DNA of 64,000 nt. Origin: Hoylesella buccalis ATCC 35310 (lineage in GTDB: Bacteria > Bacteroidota > Bacteroidia > Bacteroidales > Bacteroidaceae). A program made the translations under genes and the position numbers. Shown one piece after another: positions 9,354 through 18,936 of this stretch (position 1 is the stretch's first letter; each line of letters opens with the position of its first letter). The stretch lies in NCBI RefSeq assembly GCF_025151385.1, contig NZ_CP102287.1, forward strand, positions 2,604,001 through 2,668,000, given 5' to 3'. The notes beneath the pieces were generated by a model. It was not told the origin of the DNA. It saw only the letters and a list, made by a program, of their open reading frames with translations, and did no database searches.

Positions 9354-10655
9354 ATGGAGCAGCTATTGCATTATTGTTGGAAGCATCGTCTGTTTCCATT
9401 ACGGCAACTCACTACCACTGACAACCAAGCGTTGGAAGTGATAGATGTGGGGTTGCATAATGCCAATTCGGGTCCTGATTTTCTCAATGCCAAAGTCAAG
9501 ATAGGCAACACTGTGTGGGTGGGCAACGTGGAAATACACGTCAAGTCGAGCGACTGGTATGTGCATCGCCACGAGCAAGATGCGGCTTATAATAATGTAA
9601 TACTGCATGTTGCGGGTGAAATTGATGCGGAAGTAAAAACCGAGAGCGGTCGTGTTGTGCCCCAGTTGCAGCTTTCTGTGCCAACTTCGGTTGCGCAACA
9701 TTACGAACAATTGCAGACCATCGACACCTATCCGCCGTGCTATGAGATTATTCCCAACCTGTCAAGTTTGACGATTCACGCATGGATGTCGGCCTTGCAG
9801 ACAGAGCGTTTAGAACAAAAAACGCATGACATCGAACGCCGTTTGCAGCAGTGTGACGGCGATTGGGAGGCTGCTCTCTTCATGACGTTGGCTCGCAATT
9901 ATGGCTTTGGCATCAATGGTGAGGCCTTTGAGCAGTGGGCAAGATCGATTCCGCTGCACGCTGTGGATCACCATCGTGATGACCTGTTTCAGATAGAAGC
10001 GTTCTTTATGGGACAAGCCGGATTGCTCGAGCGTCATCTTATTCCACAAAAATATCATGCAACGATGGATGAAGAGGGCTATTTTGAACTTCTGCGAACA
10101 GAATATCTCTATCTGCAACGCAAGTTCTCGCTACAGCCCATCGATGGAAAAATGTGGAGATTCTTGCGATTGCGCCCACAAAATTTCCCCTACATCCGTA
10201 TCGCACAGTTGGCCAATCTATACCATTCCCGTCGGTTTGGCTTGCGCAATTTGGTGGAAAGTGAGACCCTTGATGACTTAAAAGTAGCGATGAAATCGGC
10301 CGTTTCACCCTATTGGGAAACTCATTATGTGTTTGGTTCGGTGAGTAAGAAGAGCGAAAAGAGGCTTTCGGAAGCGTCACTTAATGTTCTACTCATCAAC
10401 ACCGCCATTCCTTTTCTGTTCGCCTACGGTCGGCACGAGTCATCAGAGCAGCTATGTGAACAGGCCATCAATTATCTGGAAAAGCTCAAACCAGAGCGAA
10501 ACCACATTGTCAACATGTGGCAACAGTGTGGCCTCGATGTGCAAAATGCAGGCGACACTCAGGCTTTAATCCAACTCAAAACGCAATATTGTGACCGGAA
10601 AGAATGCCTTAGATGCCGCATTGGCTATGAATATTTAAAAGGAAGGGAATATTGA
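9354..10655 (+). CDS. DUF2851 family protein
   Basis: The 433-residue soluble protein has no signal peptide or membrane segment. The opening (MEQLLHYCWKHRLFPLRQLTTTDNQALEVIDVGLHNANSGPDF, interrupted by variable residues) is diagnostic of the DUF2851 family, which is widespread in Bacteroidota. A distinctive C-terminal cysteine cluster (QYCDRKECLRCRIGYEYLK) could bind a metal. The beginning resembles restriction-endonuclease-fold proteins in having acidic and lysine residues around a conserved GNVEIHVKSSDWYVH strand, so a nuclease-like activity is conceivable, but that is inference. The start is the first ATG after a 95 bp gap. Confidence 0.85.
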   Translation: MEQLLHYCWKHRLFPLRQLTTTDNQALEVIDVGLHNANSGPDFLNAKVKIGNTVWVGNVEIHVKSSDWYVHRHEQDAAYNNVILHVAGEIDAEVKTESGRVVPQLQLSVPTSVAQHYEQLQTIDTYPPCYEIIPNLSSLTIHAWMSALQTERLEQKTHDIERRLQQCDGDWEAALFMTLARNYGFGINGEAFEQWARSIPLHAVDHHRDDLFQIEAFFMGQAGLLERHLIPQKYHATMDEEGYFELLRTEYLYLQRKFSLQPIDGKMWRFLRLRPQNFPYIRIAQLANLYHSRRFGLRNLVESETLDDLKVAMKSAVSPYWETHYVFGSVSKKSEKRLSEASLNVLLINTAIPFLFAYGRHESSEQLCEQAINYLEKLKPERNHIVNMWQQCGLDVQNAGDTQALIQLKTQYCDRKECLRCRIGYEYLKGREY

Positions 10656-10711
10656 TTCGCTGTTGGTCAGAGACCCAACACGGCTGACAAGGCTCAAAAA
10701 CTCACATTTTT

Positions 10712-10751
10712 AAGAACTCAAAAACTCACAAACTCAAGAACTCATCAACTC
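10712..10751 (+). repeat. 8-bp tandem repeat (five units) just upstream of the thioesterase gene
   Basis: Five consecutive 8-bp units share the pattern nnnAACTC (AAGAACTC, AAAAACTC, ACAAACTC, AAGAACTC, ATCAACTC). A further related unit lies at about 10693-10703. The array ends 4 nt before the start codon at 10756 and so occupies the whole 5' leader. Confidence 0.8.
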
Positions 10752-10755
10752 AAAA

Positions 10756-11154
10756 ATGAACTATATTTTCGAGACACGAATGGAGGTTCGCGACTATGAA
10801 TGCGATATAGAAGGCATCGTGAACAACGCCAATTACCTCCATTACATCGAGCATACGCGCCATTTGTTCCTCCGTTCGTTAGGCCTTAGCTTTGCTAAGA
10901 TGCACGAACAGGGAACCGACGCGGTGGTGGCTCGCATGAACTTGCAATACAAAACGCCACTCAAGTGTGATGACACTTTCATTTCACGGTTGGCTTTAAA
11001 GAAAGAAGGTCTGCGCTATATTTTCCATCAGGATATCTTTAGGGAGCAGGATGACAAGCTTTGTTTTAAGAGTAAGGTAGAGTTGGTGTGCCTCATTCAT
11101 GGCCGTTTGGGGCATAGTGAGGAGTACGACAGCGCGTTTGCTAAATATCTATGA
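10756..11154 (+). CDS. Hotdog-fold acyl-CoA thioesterase (YbgC/4HBT family)
   Basis: The 132-residue single hotdog domain has the 4-hydroxybenzoyl-CoA thioesterase-type active-site segment near the N-terminus (EVRDYECDIEGIVNNANYLHYIEHTRH), including the conserved Asp near residue 17 and the N-Y-x-x-Y-x-E run. Such enzymes hydrolyse acyl-CoA thioesters; the chain length is not predictable from sequence. The TGA stop overlaps the ATG of dprA (ATGA), so the two are translationally coupled. The leader consists of a tandem repeat with no Shine-Dalgarno site. Confidence 0.88.
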   Translation: MNYIFETRMEVRDYECDIEGIVNNANYLHYIEHTRHLFLRSLGLSFAKMHEQGTDAVVARMNLQYKTPLKCDDTFISRLALKKEGLRYIFHQDIFREQDDKLCFKSKVELVCLIHGRLGHSEEYDSAFAKYL

Positions 11155-12290
11155 ACATGACAGACCCACAAGAACTCATCAACACTATCGCTTTGACACG
11201 CATCAACCATTTTCATCTTACGGGAATGGTTCAGCTGTATCGTAGGTTGGGCTCGGCGACAGCCGTGATAGAGCATCGACATGACATCCGAGAGGTGCTG
11301 CCAGATGCGTCGCCTAAGTTGGTGTCATCGCTTCAAAACGTAGACCAATACTTGCGTAGAGCAGAGGAAGAGCTCGAGTGGGACGTGTCAAATGGTGTCA
11401 TGCCGCTTTGCATGAATGACGAAAACTACCCGCAACGGCTCAGAGAATGCGATGATGCACCGTTGATGTTGTTCTACAAAGGGTCGGTCAACCTGAACCA
11501 ACGCCGTGTCATCAGCGTGGTGGGAACCCGAAGAAACACTGTCTATGGAGAGGATTTGATTCGTCGGTTCATGGCAGAACTGCGGCAGTTGTGTCCACAA
11601 GTACTCGTGGTAAGCGGTCTCGCTTATGGCGTTGACATCCTCGCTCACCGCCATGCTTTGCAGAATGGATATCCCACTGTGGGTGTTCTGGCGCACGGAT
11701 TGGATTATCTTTATCCTCCCAGACATCGGCAAACAGCCGATGAAATGGTGCAAAAAGGAGGATTGCTCACAGAATTCCTCACGCAGACCAATGCGGATAA
11801 AGTGAACTTTGTGAGAAGAAATCGTATCGTAGCAGGCGTTTCTGATGCATGTATCGTTGTAGAAAGTGCTGCCCATGGTGGCGGATTAATCACCGCCAGT
11901 TTGGCTCGCACCTATAACAGAGAGGTGTTTGCCTTCCCGGGTAACGTGGGTAGTCCCTATAGTGAAGGATGCAACAACTTGATACGAGACAACGTGGCAG
12001 GGCTCATCAATCATGCCTATGATTTCGTTAAAAGCATGGGATGGGAAGATGATGCAAGGCTCAGTCGTGCACATCATGAAGGAATAGAGCGACAGTTATT
12101 CCCTGATTTATCGACTGAGGAACAGCAAGTTGTTGCCGTGTTGCAGAAAAACAACGACTTGCAAATCAACATGCTGAGTGTGCAGGCGGGCATTCCCATC
12201 GCTAAACTCTCTGCCATTCTCTTTACTTTGGAAATGAAAGGTGTGTTGAAAGCCTTACCTGGTGGTATTTACCATTTGCTCATGAGTTGA
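11151..12290 (+). CDS. dprA: DNA-processing protein DprA
   Basis: The 379-residue protein has the usual length and order. An N-terminal helical (SAM/HhH-like) segment is followed by the Rossmann-fold DprA core (VVGTRRNTVYGEDLIRRF, SGLAYGVDILAHRHAL, RNRIVAGVSDACIVVESAAHGGGLITASLA, FPGNVGSPYSEGCNNLI, shown piecewise). The C-terminal winged helix starts at about 315 (TEEQQVVAVLQKNNDLQINML). DprA binds single-stranded DNA and loads RecA on incoming DNA during transformation. It overlaps the thioesterase gene by 4 nt. Confidence 0.96.
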   Translation: MNMTDPQELINTIALTRINHFHLTGMVQLYRRLGSATAVIEHRHDIREVLPDASPKLVSSLQNVDQYLRRAEEELEWDVSNGVMPLCMNDENYPQRLRECDDAPLMLFYKGSVNLNQRRVISVVGTRRNTVYGEDLIRRFMAELRQLCPQVLVVSGLAYGVDILAHRHALQNGYPTVGVLAHGLDYLYPPRHRQTADEMVQKGGLLTEFLTQTNADKVNFVRRNRIVAGVSDACIVVESAAHGGGLITASLARTYNREVFAFPGNVGSPYSEGCNNLIRDNVAGLINHAYDFVKSMGWEDDARLSRAHHEGIERQLFPDLSTEEQQVVAVLQKNNDLQINMLSVQAGIPIAKLSAILFTLEMKGVLKALPGGIYHLLMS

Positions 12291-12392
12291 TAGGAATCTG
12301 CTCATAGGTTGACATTGTATATGCGCATTCTATGTCAGGTCGTTTAGATTTGGCAGCTCAAAATAGATGAAATCAGTAACTTTTTCAGGAAA

Positions 12393-13382
12393 ATGAAGAT
12401 AGGAAACATAGACTTAGGCGTGCAGCCAATCTTGTTGGCTCCGATGGAAGACGTGACAGACATCGGTTTCAGGCAGTTGTGCAAGCGCTTTGGCGTATCC
12501 ATGGTATATACCGAATTCGTCAGTGCAGAAGCACTTGTGCGGTCTATTCAAGCCAGTTTGAACAAGTTGACCATTAGTGACAGCGAACGACCCGTAGGCA
12601 TACAAATCTACGGAAGGGACGTTGAGTCTATGGTGGAAGCTGCCAAGATTGTTGAACAGGCTCATCCTGACGTGATTGACATCAACTTTGGATGTCCCGT
12701 AAAGAAAGTGGCAGGCAAAGGTGCGGGTGCTGGTATGCTGCGTAACATACCGCTTTTGTTGGAGATTACCCGAGAGGTGGTCAAGGCGGTGCATACGCCT
12801 GTGACTGTAAAAACACGCTTGGGATGGGATGAAAACAATCTTATTATCACTGAATTGGCCGAACAACTGCAAGATTGTGGCATCCAAGCGCTGACCATTC
12901 ACGGCCGCACGCGCAGTCAGATGTACACCGGAAATGCTGATTGGACGCTGATTGGCGAGGTGAAAAACAATCCTCGCATCCACATTCCTATCATTGGCAA
13001 TGGCGACATTACCACGCCCCAGGAAGCCAAACAGGCTTTCGAGCGTTTTGGCGTAGATGCTGTCATGGTTGGCCGGGCAGCCTTTGGACAGCCCTGGATC
13101 TTTAAAGAAATGCGTGACTATCTCGACGGAAAACCTTACGATGCGTCGCTTGACATCAATAAAAAGATAGACATATTGAAAGAACAGCTGCACATCAATG
13201 TGTCGCGTATCGATGAATACCGGGGTATCTTGCATACCCGGAGGCATTTGGCAGCCAGTCCCATCTTCAAAGGCATCCCCGATTTCCGACAAACCCGCAT
13301 CGCCATGTTGCGGGCATCTACCGTTGTAGAACTGGAAAGCATCTTGGAAGCATGCAGAAAACGCTTGGTGCAGGAATTGTAA
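12393..13382 (+). CDS. dusB: tRNA-dihydrouridine synthase B
   Basis: The 329-residue FMN-dependent TIM barrel reduces specific uridines in the tRNA D-loop. Seen are the N-terminal LAPMEDVTD, the FMN/tRNA-binding DINFGCPVKKVAGKGAGAGM with catalytic Cys in FGCP, IHGRTRSQMYTG, and the phosphate-binding IIGNGDI and MVGRAAFGQPW segments. The C-terminal helical domain recognises tRNA. A -7-like TAGATTTG at 12345-12352 upstream could start transcription, though no good -33 is apparent. In many bacteria dusB precedes fis; here the next gene is convergent. Confidence 0.95.
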   Translation: MKIGNIDLGVQPILLAPMEDVTDIGFRQLCKRFGVSMVYTEFVSAEALVRSIQASLNKLTISDSERPVGIQIYGRDVESMVEAAKIVEQAHPDVIDINFGCPVKKVAGKGAGAGMLRNIPLLLEITREVVKAVHTPVTVKTRLGWDENNLIITELAEQLQDCGIQALTIHGRTRSQMYTGNADWTLIGEVKNNPRIHIPIIGNGDITTPQEAKQAFERFGVDAVMVGRAAFGQPWIFKEMRDYLDGKPYDASLDINKKIDILKEQLHINVSRIDEYRGILHTRRHLAASPIFKGIPDFRQTRIAMLRASTVVELESILEACRKRLVQEL

Positions 13383-13571
13383 GTTCTTCGTTTTAGAACA
13401 TCCTCAATACGCTATCTTTGTCCAAATGGATAGTGCTAAGGGAATGCTTCTCGGTTATTTATTTGGCCATCGAGCCTGTACTTCTCTTGTTATTCTGATC
13501 AGTCCTACAAGGCTATAGGTGTCCGTTCCGTCCCCTCATCCTCTTTTCGTTTTCCTCATTCCATAAATAAA

Positions 13572-13602
13572 AGCGGCACGACCTCGGTGAGGTTGTGCCG
13601 CT
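13572..13602 (-). terminator. Rho-independent terminator between dusB and secDF
   Basis: A 14-bp stem (AGCGGCACGACCTC paired with GAGGTTGTGCCGCT, one G-T pair) has a 3-nt loop. On the minus strand it is followed by TTTATTTATGG, so it mainly ends the secDF transcript. It may also stop dusB read-through. Confidence 0.85.
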
Positions 13603-13642
13603 CTTGTTAGTGGTTTATTTCTTTGTTCAGCGTTCCATGTTG

Positions 13643-16600
13643 TTATGATACAACGACAGCCTCTTCTTCTTGTTCTTTCTTGATTTTGCGTCCCAATACT
13701 ATGTAAGCGATTGGTGATGCCAAGAAGATAGAACTGAGCGTACCAACGAATACACCAATAATCATGGCAAAGGCGAAACTGCGAATGCTGTCAGCACCGA
13801 GGATGAAGATTGGAACCAACACAATCAATGTAGACACTGAGGTGTTGATGGTACGAGCCAACGTCTGGTTGATAGAATCGTTGAACGTCTTCTGTAAATC
13901 TTGTTTTGGATGCAGCTTCAAGTTCTCACGGATACGGTCAAACACCACCACCGAGTCGTTGATGTCGTAACCGATTACCGTTAGGATGGCACCGATAAAC
14001 GTTTGGTCAATCTCCAAGGAGAAGCCTATCCATCCGTAACATAACGAGAACAAGCCGACCACAATCGTCGTGTCTATAATCAATGCTGCAACTGAACCAA
14101 TGGAGAAACCGATGTTGCGGAATCGCAGTAAGATATATAAGAAGATACATATCAGTGCAATCACAACGCTCTTGATGGCATTGTTCGTGATGTCCTTAGC
14201 GATGGATGGACCCACTTTAGAAGAACTGATGATTGATCCACCTTCGCGGATATCAGGGTTCTTGAATGATTCTATGCTGGATTGCTTCACAAGTCCGGCT
14301 TTCTTCAGCGAAGTATATAGAATCGTTTCTGCCTGATCATCCATCTGTGGGTCATTGCTTTCCAGATTGTAGTTGGTAGATACACGGAAGGTCTTGCCGT
14401 CGGTACCGATGGCAATCACGGTCGTGGTTGCGGGTTTGCCTGCATTCTTACCTACTGTATTTTGGAATGCATTGTTCAAAGCGTTGCGTACCTCTTCCAC
14501 ATGTGTGTTCTTGTCAACCGTCACAACATAGTTGCGTCCACCCGTAAAGTCAATGCTCTGGCTCAGACCACGAACAATAAAGCTGCCGATGCAAATGACG
14601 ATTGCGATGGCGTAAATCGTGCCACTGGTCTTGAACATGCTCATGAATTTATAGCGTGTGTTCTGCATCATATTCTCTGAGATGCCCGTCCAGAACTTGA
14701 GGTTCAGCCATTTGTCTTTGTTCAGTTTGTGCTCATAAACCAAACGTGTCAAGAATACAGCACTGAAGAACGAACAAGCCAGACCAATCAACCATGTGGT
14801 AGCAAATCCCTGAATGGGTCCTGTACCGAATATCAACAGGATAACACCCGTGATGGCTGATGTTAAGTTAGAGTCGAAGATGGCACTGAAGGCATTACTG
14901 TAACCAGCTGCTACCGCCTGTTTCATGCTTTTTCCTGCTCGTAATTCCTCTTTGATACGTTCATATATCAGCACGTTGGCGTCAACGGCCGTACCTAACG
15001 TAAGCACCATACCGGCAATACCCGACATGGTAAGGGCGGCTTGAAACGACGTTAGAATACCTAAGGTGAAGAATACGTTCACAATCAAGGCGCAGTTGGC
15101 GATCATACCTGGGATGAAATTGTACATCAAAATCATGTAAATCATCAACAGTACGAAGGCTATCACGAATGAGATGATACCTTGCTGGATAGACTGTGCA
15201 CCCAGTGTAGGACCTACCACCTCTTCTTGTACGATGCGTGCAGGTGCCGGCATACGACCCGATTTCAGGGTGTTGGCCAAGTCTTTGGTGTCTTCGATGG
15301 TGAAGCTACCCGTGATAGACGATTGTCCGCCGTCAATTTGGCCTTGGATGCGAGGAGAGGTGTACACCAATCCGTCCAACACAATGGCAACAGCTCTACC
15401 GATGTTAGCCTTGGTGATGGCCGACCAGCGGCGTGCGCCGTCGGTGTTCATGGTCATGGAAACCTCTGGCTTACCTGACAAGTGGTCAAACTGGTCGGAT
15501 GCGTCAACAATCACATCGCCTTCCAACGGAGCGCGTCCGGTGGTGGTTGTAATCTTCAAAGCATGCAGTTCGTAATAGTTTTTCACCTGCAATCCATCGG
15601 CTGGTTTGGCACTCCAAAGCAGTTTCAAATCAGCAGGAAGAATCTGCTTGGCAAGGTCTGAGTGGATAATTCTGTTTACTTCTGCGGTGTCGCGTACACT
15701 GGCATAACCTACGAGGCTCAGTGCATTGCGCCCCGTGGTACTCAAGATGGCCAACAGTGGGTGTTCTTTCTTGGCGGCAGCAATTTGTTCTTCATTCGAA
15801 ACTTTTACGTCGCCTTGTTTCTTGTCTTTCTTGAGTTGGAACTTAGGATCTGCTTTCTTAACGACTTTCTCTTCACTGGTTTTCTCAACGGCCTTAGTTG
15901 CAGCGGTGTCGGCAGCGGTTGTGTCGGCCACTTGTGTGTCGCCATTAGCCAGACGAGCGTCGATCTGTGTCAGGTAAGGAATGATTTCTTCAGCGTTGAA
16001 AGTCTCCCAGAATTCGAGGTTGGCACTACCTTGCAACAGTTTACGCATACGCTCTGGCTCACGAATACCAGGCATTTCAACCATGATGCGACCTTGTTGT
16101 CCCTCCAATTTCTGGATGTTCGGCTGAACAACACCAAATTGGTCGATACGCGTGCGCACGACGTTGAACGAGTTGTCGATGGCCGATTGAGTTTCTTGGC
16201 GCAATGCTTTCTCTACCTCGGCGTCGGTGCTTTGTGGGTTCACCTTACCTTGCAGTTGCTGCGTGGCAAAGATTTCAGCCAATTTGTGGCCTGGTGCATT
16301 CTTCTTGTACGCTTTAATAAAGAGAGAGATAAAATCTTCCTGGCTGGTTTCTTCCTCTGCTCTTGCCTCTTTCATCGATTTCACGAATGCGGCATCTGTC
16401 TTGTGGTCAGCGAGCATTTCTACTACGTCAGGCACTGATATCTCCAATATCACGTTCATACCACCTTTCAGGTCAAGGCCCAATCCGATTTGAGTTTCCA
16501 AACATCTTTGGTAAGAATAGATGCCCAGATACTTCACAGAGTCTTTGTACTCTTGTTGTGCAATCGGATCTTTCAGCTTTGCTGCTTGGCCATCATAATA

Positions 16601-16687
16601 GCGAGTGGCTGCTGAAAATGACAAATAGAAGATGCTTGCAAGCGTCAGTAGGACAGCCGTTACAATTACAATTCCTTTGTTTTGCAT
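13643..16687 (-). CDS. secDF: Protein translocase subunit SecDF (fused)
   Basis: The 1014-residue fusion of SecD and SecF is usual in Bacteroidota. The N-terminal membrane anchor is followed by the SecD motif LGLDLKGGMNVILE and a large periplasmic P1 domain, with an Ala/Thr/Lys-rich insertion (VADTTAADTAATKAVEKTSEEK, partial) at about residues 255-300. The SecD membrane bundle carries the D4-type segment LTLGTAVDANVLIYERIKEE. SecF begins near residue 690 (IYAIAIVICIGSFIVRGLSQSIDFTGGRNY, partial) and ends with GYDINDSVVVFDRIREN. SecDF uses the proton gradient to complete protein export through SecYEG. It lies alone between a terminator and its own -7 element. Confidence 0.97.
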   Translation of the reverse strand: MQNKGIVIVTAVLLTLASIFYLSFSAATRYYDGQAAKLKDPIAQQEYKDSVKYLGIYSYQRCLETQIGLGLDLKGGMNVILEISVPDVVEMLADHKTDAAFVKSMKEARAEEETSQEDFISLFIKAYKKNAPGHKLAEIFATQQLQGKVNPQSTDAEVEKALRQETQSAIDNSFNVVRTRIDQFGVVQPNIQKLEGQQGRIMVEMPGIREPERMRKLLQGSANLEFWETFNAEEIIPYLTQIDARLANGDTQVADTTAADTAATKAVEKTSEEKVVKKADPKFQLKKDKKQGDVKVSNEEQIAAAKKEHPLLAILSTTGRNALSLVGYASVRDTAEVNRIIHSDLAKQILPADLKLLWSAKPADGLQVKNYYELHALKITTTTGRAPLEGDVIVDASDQFDHLSGKPEVSMTMNTDGARRWSAITKANIGRAVAIVLDGLVYTSPRIQGQIDGGQSSITGSFTIEDTKDLANTLKSGRMPAPARIVQEEVVGPTLGAQSIQQGIISFVIAFVLLMIYMILMYNFIPGMIANCALIVNVFFTLGILTSFQAALTMSGIAGMVLTLGTAVDANVLIYERIKEELRAGKSMKQAVAAGYSNAFSAIFDSNLTSAITGVILLIFGTGPIQGFATTWLIGLACSFFSAVFLTRLVYEHKLNKDKWLNLKFWTGISENMMQNTRYKFMSMFKTSGTIYAIAIVICIGSFIVRGLSQSIDFTGGRNYVVTVDKNTHVEEVRNALNNAFQNTVGKNAGKPATTTVIAIGTDGKTFRVSTNYNLESNDPQMDDQAETILYTSLKKAGLVKQSSIESFKNPDIREGGSIISSSKVGPSIAKDITNNAIKSVVIALICIFLYILLRFRNIGFSIGSVAALIIDTTIVVGLFSLCYGWIGFSLEIDQTFIGAILTVIGYDINDSVVVFDRIRENLKLHPKQDLQKTFNDSINQTLARTINTSVSTLIVLVPIFILGADSIRSFAFAMIIGVFVGTLSSIFLASPIAYIVLGRKIKKEQEEEAVVVS

Positions 16688-16738
16688 TTTAATTTATTAT
16701 TATTGATGATTGTTTTTTCACAACTTTTGATAGACGTG

Positions 16739-16746
16739 CAAAGATA
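16739..16746 (-). promoter_or_regulatory. -7 element for secDF
   Basis: The minus strand reads TATCTTTG, a full TAnnTTTG match, 52-59 nt upstream of the secDF ATG. A convincing TTTG at -33 is absent; TTTCG is nearest. Confidence 0.5.
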
Positions 16747-16794
16747 CTATTTTTTTGTTAGTACGAAAAATTTATGGCATTTAAATGCACATTT

Positions 16795-17883
16795 TTAAGC
16801 ATTTGGAGCCTTTTTCAGCCAGCAATAGATAGGATAGTGGTCGCTTGCTTTTATTTTGTTGTCTACCTTACAGTTGTACGGAGTCCAGTCTTTCGAGCAC
16901 ATCATGTGGTCAATACGCACATAAAATCCACCAAGATGATAGGATATGCCAGGCCCATTTGCCGTCTCTACGTAACAGTCGCGCAGTTGTTTGGCAATGG
17001 TTCGGCGGGCATACGAATTGGGTCCGTCGTTGAAGTCGCCGCATAATATCACGCTCTTGTCCCGATGTGCGGCGATGTATTGGGCTACAGCATCGGCTTG
17101 CGCGGCTCTGATGCTTGATGCCTCTCCCAGTTTTTTAATGAGTGTTTTGGTGCTTATTTGGGCTGAGTCGCCCTTGATGTTTCCTTTGACAATGCCCTTG
17201 AAGTTGGCTTTGTCTTCTGGTGACAGACCAATGGACTCCAGGTGGTTGTTGATGACAATCACCGTGTCGCCCTTGATGTTCAGATAGAAAGCCGTTGAGT
17301 GGTTGCCTTCAGAGGGATAGTTGATGTCTTCTTGACTGATGATGGGGTGACGACTGTAGATATCCATGATGTCTCCTTTGTTCTTGGCGTGCGAACCGGC
17401 GTGGTAAGGATATAGTGAATCCATCTGAGCTTTTGCCTTGTCTGCGTACTTGCCCCATGCGTCAGACTCTTGAAGGCATACAATGTCTGCGCCTTGCTCT
17501 TTGATAAAATCCAGTACGGGGTTGTTTTCGTGTTCAAATCCATTGCCTCCGAAGAACCAAACATTGTAGGAAAGCACCTTAATGGCACCTTCGGGTGTTT
17601 GGTTGGGAAGGTTGATGGGGAAGTAAACCCTGATAGGTTGGTAGCATGCGAGAAATCCCAACAGGGGAATCCAGACATGTTTTGGATGGAAAAAAATCCA
17701 GAAAACAAGAAATCCCAGATTGATGCAGAGCATCACGGGGAGTACCAATCCCATGTTGGCTAATGAAGGGTGGAGGGCCGGATTGATTCGGTCGGCGTAG
17801 CCAACCAGCAACATGGCGATGATGGTGGTGATGTTTGCTCCGGCAAAGAGTTGGAAGACAAACTTCTTAATAGCTTTTCCCAT
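16795..17883 (-). CDS. Membrane-anchored endonuclease/exonuclease/phosphatase family protein
   Basis: The 362-residue protein has three hydrophobic segments in the first 105 residues, then an EEP (DNase I-like) domain. Catalytic motifs are visible in order: SYNVWFF, the metal-binding Glu in IVCLQES, NNHLES, LCGDFNDGPNS and the terminal SDHYPIYCWL. The family hydrolyses phosphodiesters in nucleic acids, phosphoinositides or sphingolipids; the substrate cannot be told here. The gene begins 12 nt after the rhomboid gene stops and so belongs to the same transcript. The topology suggests a domain on the outer face of the inner membrane. Confidence 0.88.
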   Translation of the reverse strand: MGKAIKKFVFQLFAGANITTIIAMLLVGYADRINPALHPSLANMGLVLPVMLCINLGFLVFWIFFHPKHVWIPLLGFLACYQPIRVYFPINLPNQTPEGAIKVLSYNVWFFGGNGFEHENNPVLDFIKEQGADIVCLQESDAWGKYADKAKAQMDSLYPYHAGSHAKNKGDIMDIYSRHPIISQEDINYPSEGNHSTAFYLNIKGDTVIVINNHLESIGLSPEDKANFKGIVKGNIKGDSAQISTKTLIKKLGEASSIRAAQADAVAQYIAAHRDKSVILCGDFNDGPNSYARRTIAKQLRDCYVETANGPGISYHLGGFYVRIDHMMCSKDWTPYNCKVDNKIKASDHYPIYCWLKKAPNA

Positions 17884-17895
17884 TCCCCCTTCTGC

Positions 17896-18810
17896 TTAAC
17901 GCCGATTACTGCTGTCAAAGAGTTTTTGTTTCTCTTCTGCCGTTAAGCTGTCGTAACCGCTTTTGCGAATTTTATCAAGTATCTTGTCTATTTCCTCTTG
18001 CTCACGCTGCTTCTGCGCGTTATAATCCCAGTCGCTTTTACGCTCGTCGTAGGCATCGTGCTTCGTGTTGTCAGCCTTCTTGTGTGCGTGTTCTTCCCAC
18101 TTCTCCCGCAAGTTGTCAAAAAATTGTTGCCCGTCCGACCGCGCAGAGCCACCGTACGGATGACGTCTCCAATAGCGAATCATGAAAAATCCAAATGCCA
18201 TGCCACCGAGATGAGCGAAGTGGGCCACGTTTCCGCCGGTTGTAGTCAATGCCATGACCAGTGAAAGACCTGCGTAGAAAATCACGAACCACTTGGCTTT
18301 GATGGGGATGGGCAGCGGGAAAATGAAGATTCTCTCTTCCGGGAAAATCATGCCGAAGGCTAAGAGCAGCGCGTACACGGCTCCCGAAGCTCCTACGGTG
18401 GTCCATTTGTTGAGAAAGTCACCCATGGCGATGCGCATTCCGTCGAACGACACGCTGTCGTAAGCGGCAAGTCCTTCGACCATATACGATCCGTATTGTG
18501 CCAGCTCTTGGAACAAACCAGCTCCGATACCGCACGAAAGGTAATAAAACAAAAACTTCTTTGGTCCCCACACGCGTTCCACCACACAGCCGAACATCCA
18601 CAAAGCAAACATGTTGAAGAAGATGTGTTCGAAAGTGGCATGCATGAACATGTAGGTCACTAATTGGTAAATCCGGAAGTCGGAAGCTAAAAAGAAGTGA
18701 AGTCCAAGAATATCATTCAAGTCTACCTGTGATCTAAATACGTACATGGCGGCAAAGGCCAAGACATTAATGATAAGCAGGTTCTTGGTAACTGTGGGTA
18801 TACTGCGCAT
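17896..18810 (-). CDS. Rhomboid family intramembrane serine protease
   Basis: The 304-residue protein has six predicted membrane helices in its first 215 residues. The catalytic dyad is visible as GASGAVYALL (nucleophile Ser) and AHFAHLGGMAFGF (His), with the conserved HATFEHIFFNM motif in helix 2. A long charged cytoplasmic tail rich in Lys, Asp and Gln follows (ADNTKHDAYDERKSDWDYN, then EEQKQKL-like helices). A longer frame beginning with TTG at 18849 exists, but that codon lies in a TAATTTTG -7 box, so translation should begin at ATG 18810 (MRSIPTVTKN). Substrates are unknown. It is co-transcribed with the downstream EEP protein. Confidence 0.92.
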   Translation of the reverse strand: MRSIPTVTKNLLIINVLAFAAMYVFRSQVDLNDILGLHFFLASDFRIYQLVTYMFMHATFEHIFFNMFALWMFGCVVERVWGPKKFLFYYLSCGIGAGLFQELAQYGSYMVEGLAAYDSVSFDGMRIAMGDFLNKWTTVGASGAVYALLLAFGMIFPEERIFIFPLPIPIKAKWFVIFYAGLSLVMALTTTGGNVAHFAHLGGMAFGFFMIRYWRRHPYGGSARSDGQQFFDNLREKWEEHAHKKADNTKHDAYDERKSDWDYNAQKQREQEEIDKILDKIRKSGYDSLTAEEKQKLFDSSNRR

Positions 18811-18846
18811 AGATAATTCGTTGTATAAAAGTCTTTTTAATGTGCG

Positions 18847-18854
18847 CAAAATTA
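18847..18854 (-). promoter_or_regulatory. -7 element for rhomboid/EEP operon
   Basis: The minus strand reads TAATTTTG. Its position rules out the upstream TTG as start codon for the rhomboid gene, because that codon overlaps the promoter. Confidence 0.6.
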
Positions 18855-18936
18855 CGAAAAAACTCCGTCATTTGGCATATAATAAGTGATTTATAGCCTT
18901 TTTTTGAGTAAATCGTATATTTTTTCTGATTTTTTA

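Noticed and set aside
12414..13292. 292-codon open frame on the minus strand opposite dusB
   Set aside because: Shadow of the complete dusB; no recognisable features.
15662..16438. 258-codon open frame on the plus strand opposite secDF
   Set aside because: Antisense to conserved SecD sequence. Hydrophobic-looking stretches arise from the complementary codons.
18811..18849. TTG start at 18849 for the rhomboid gene
   Set aside because: The codon is part of the TAATTTTG -7 promoter element, so it would not be transcribed.
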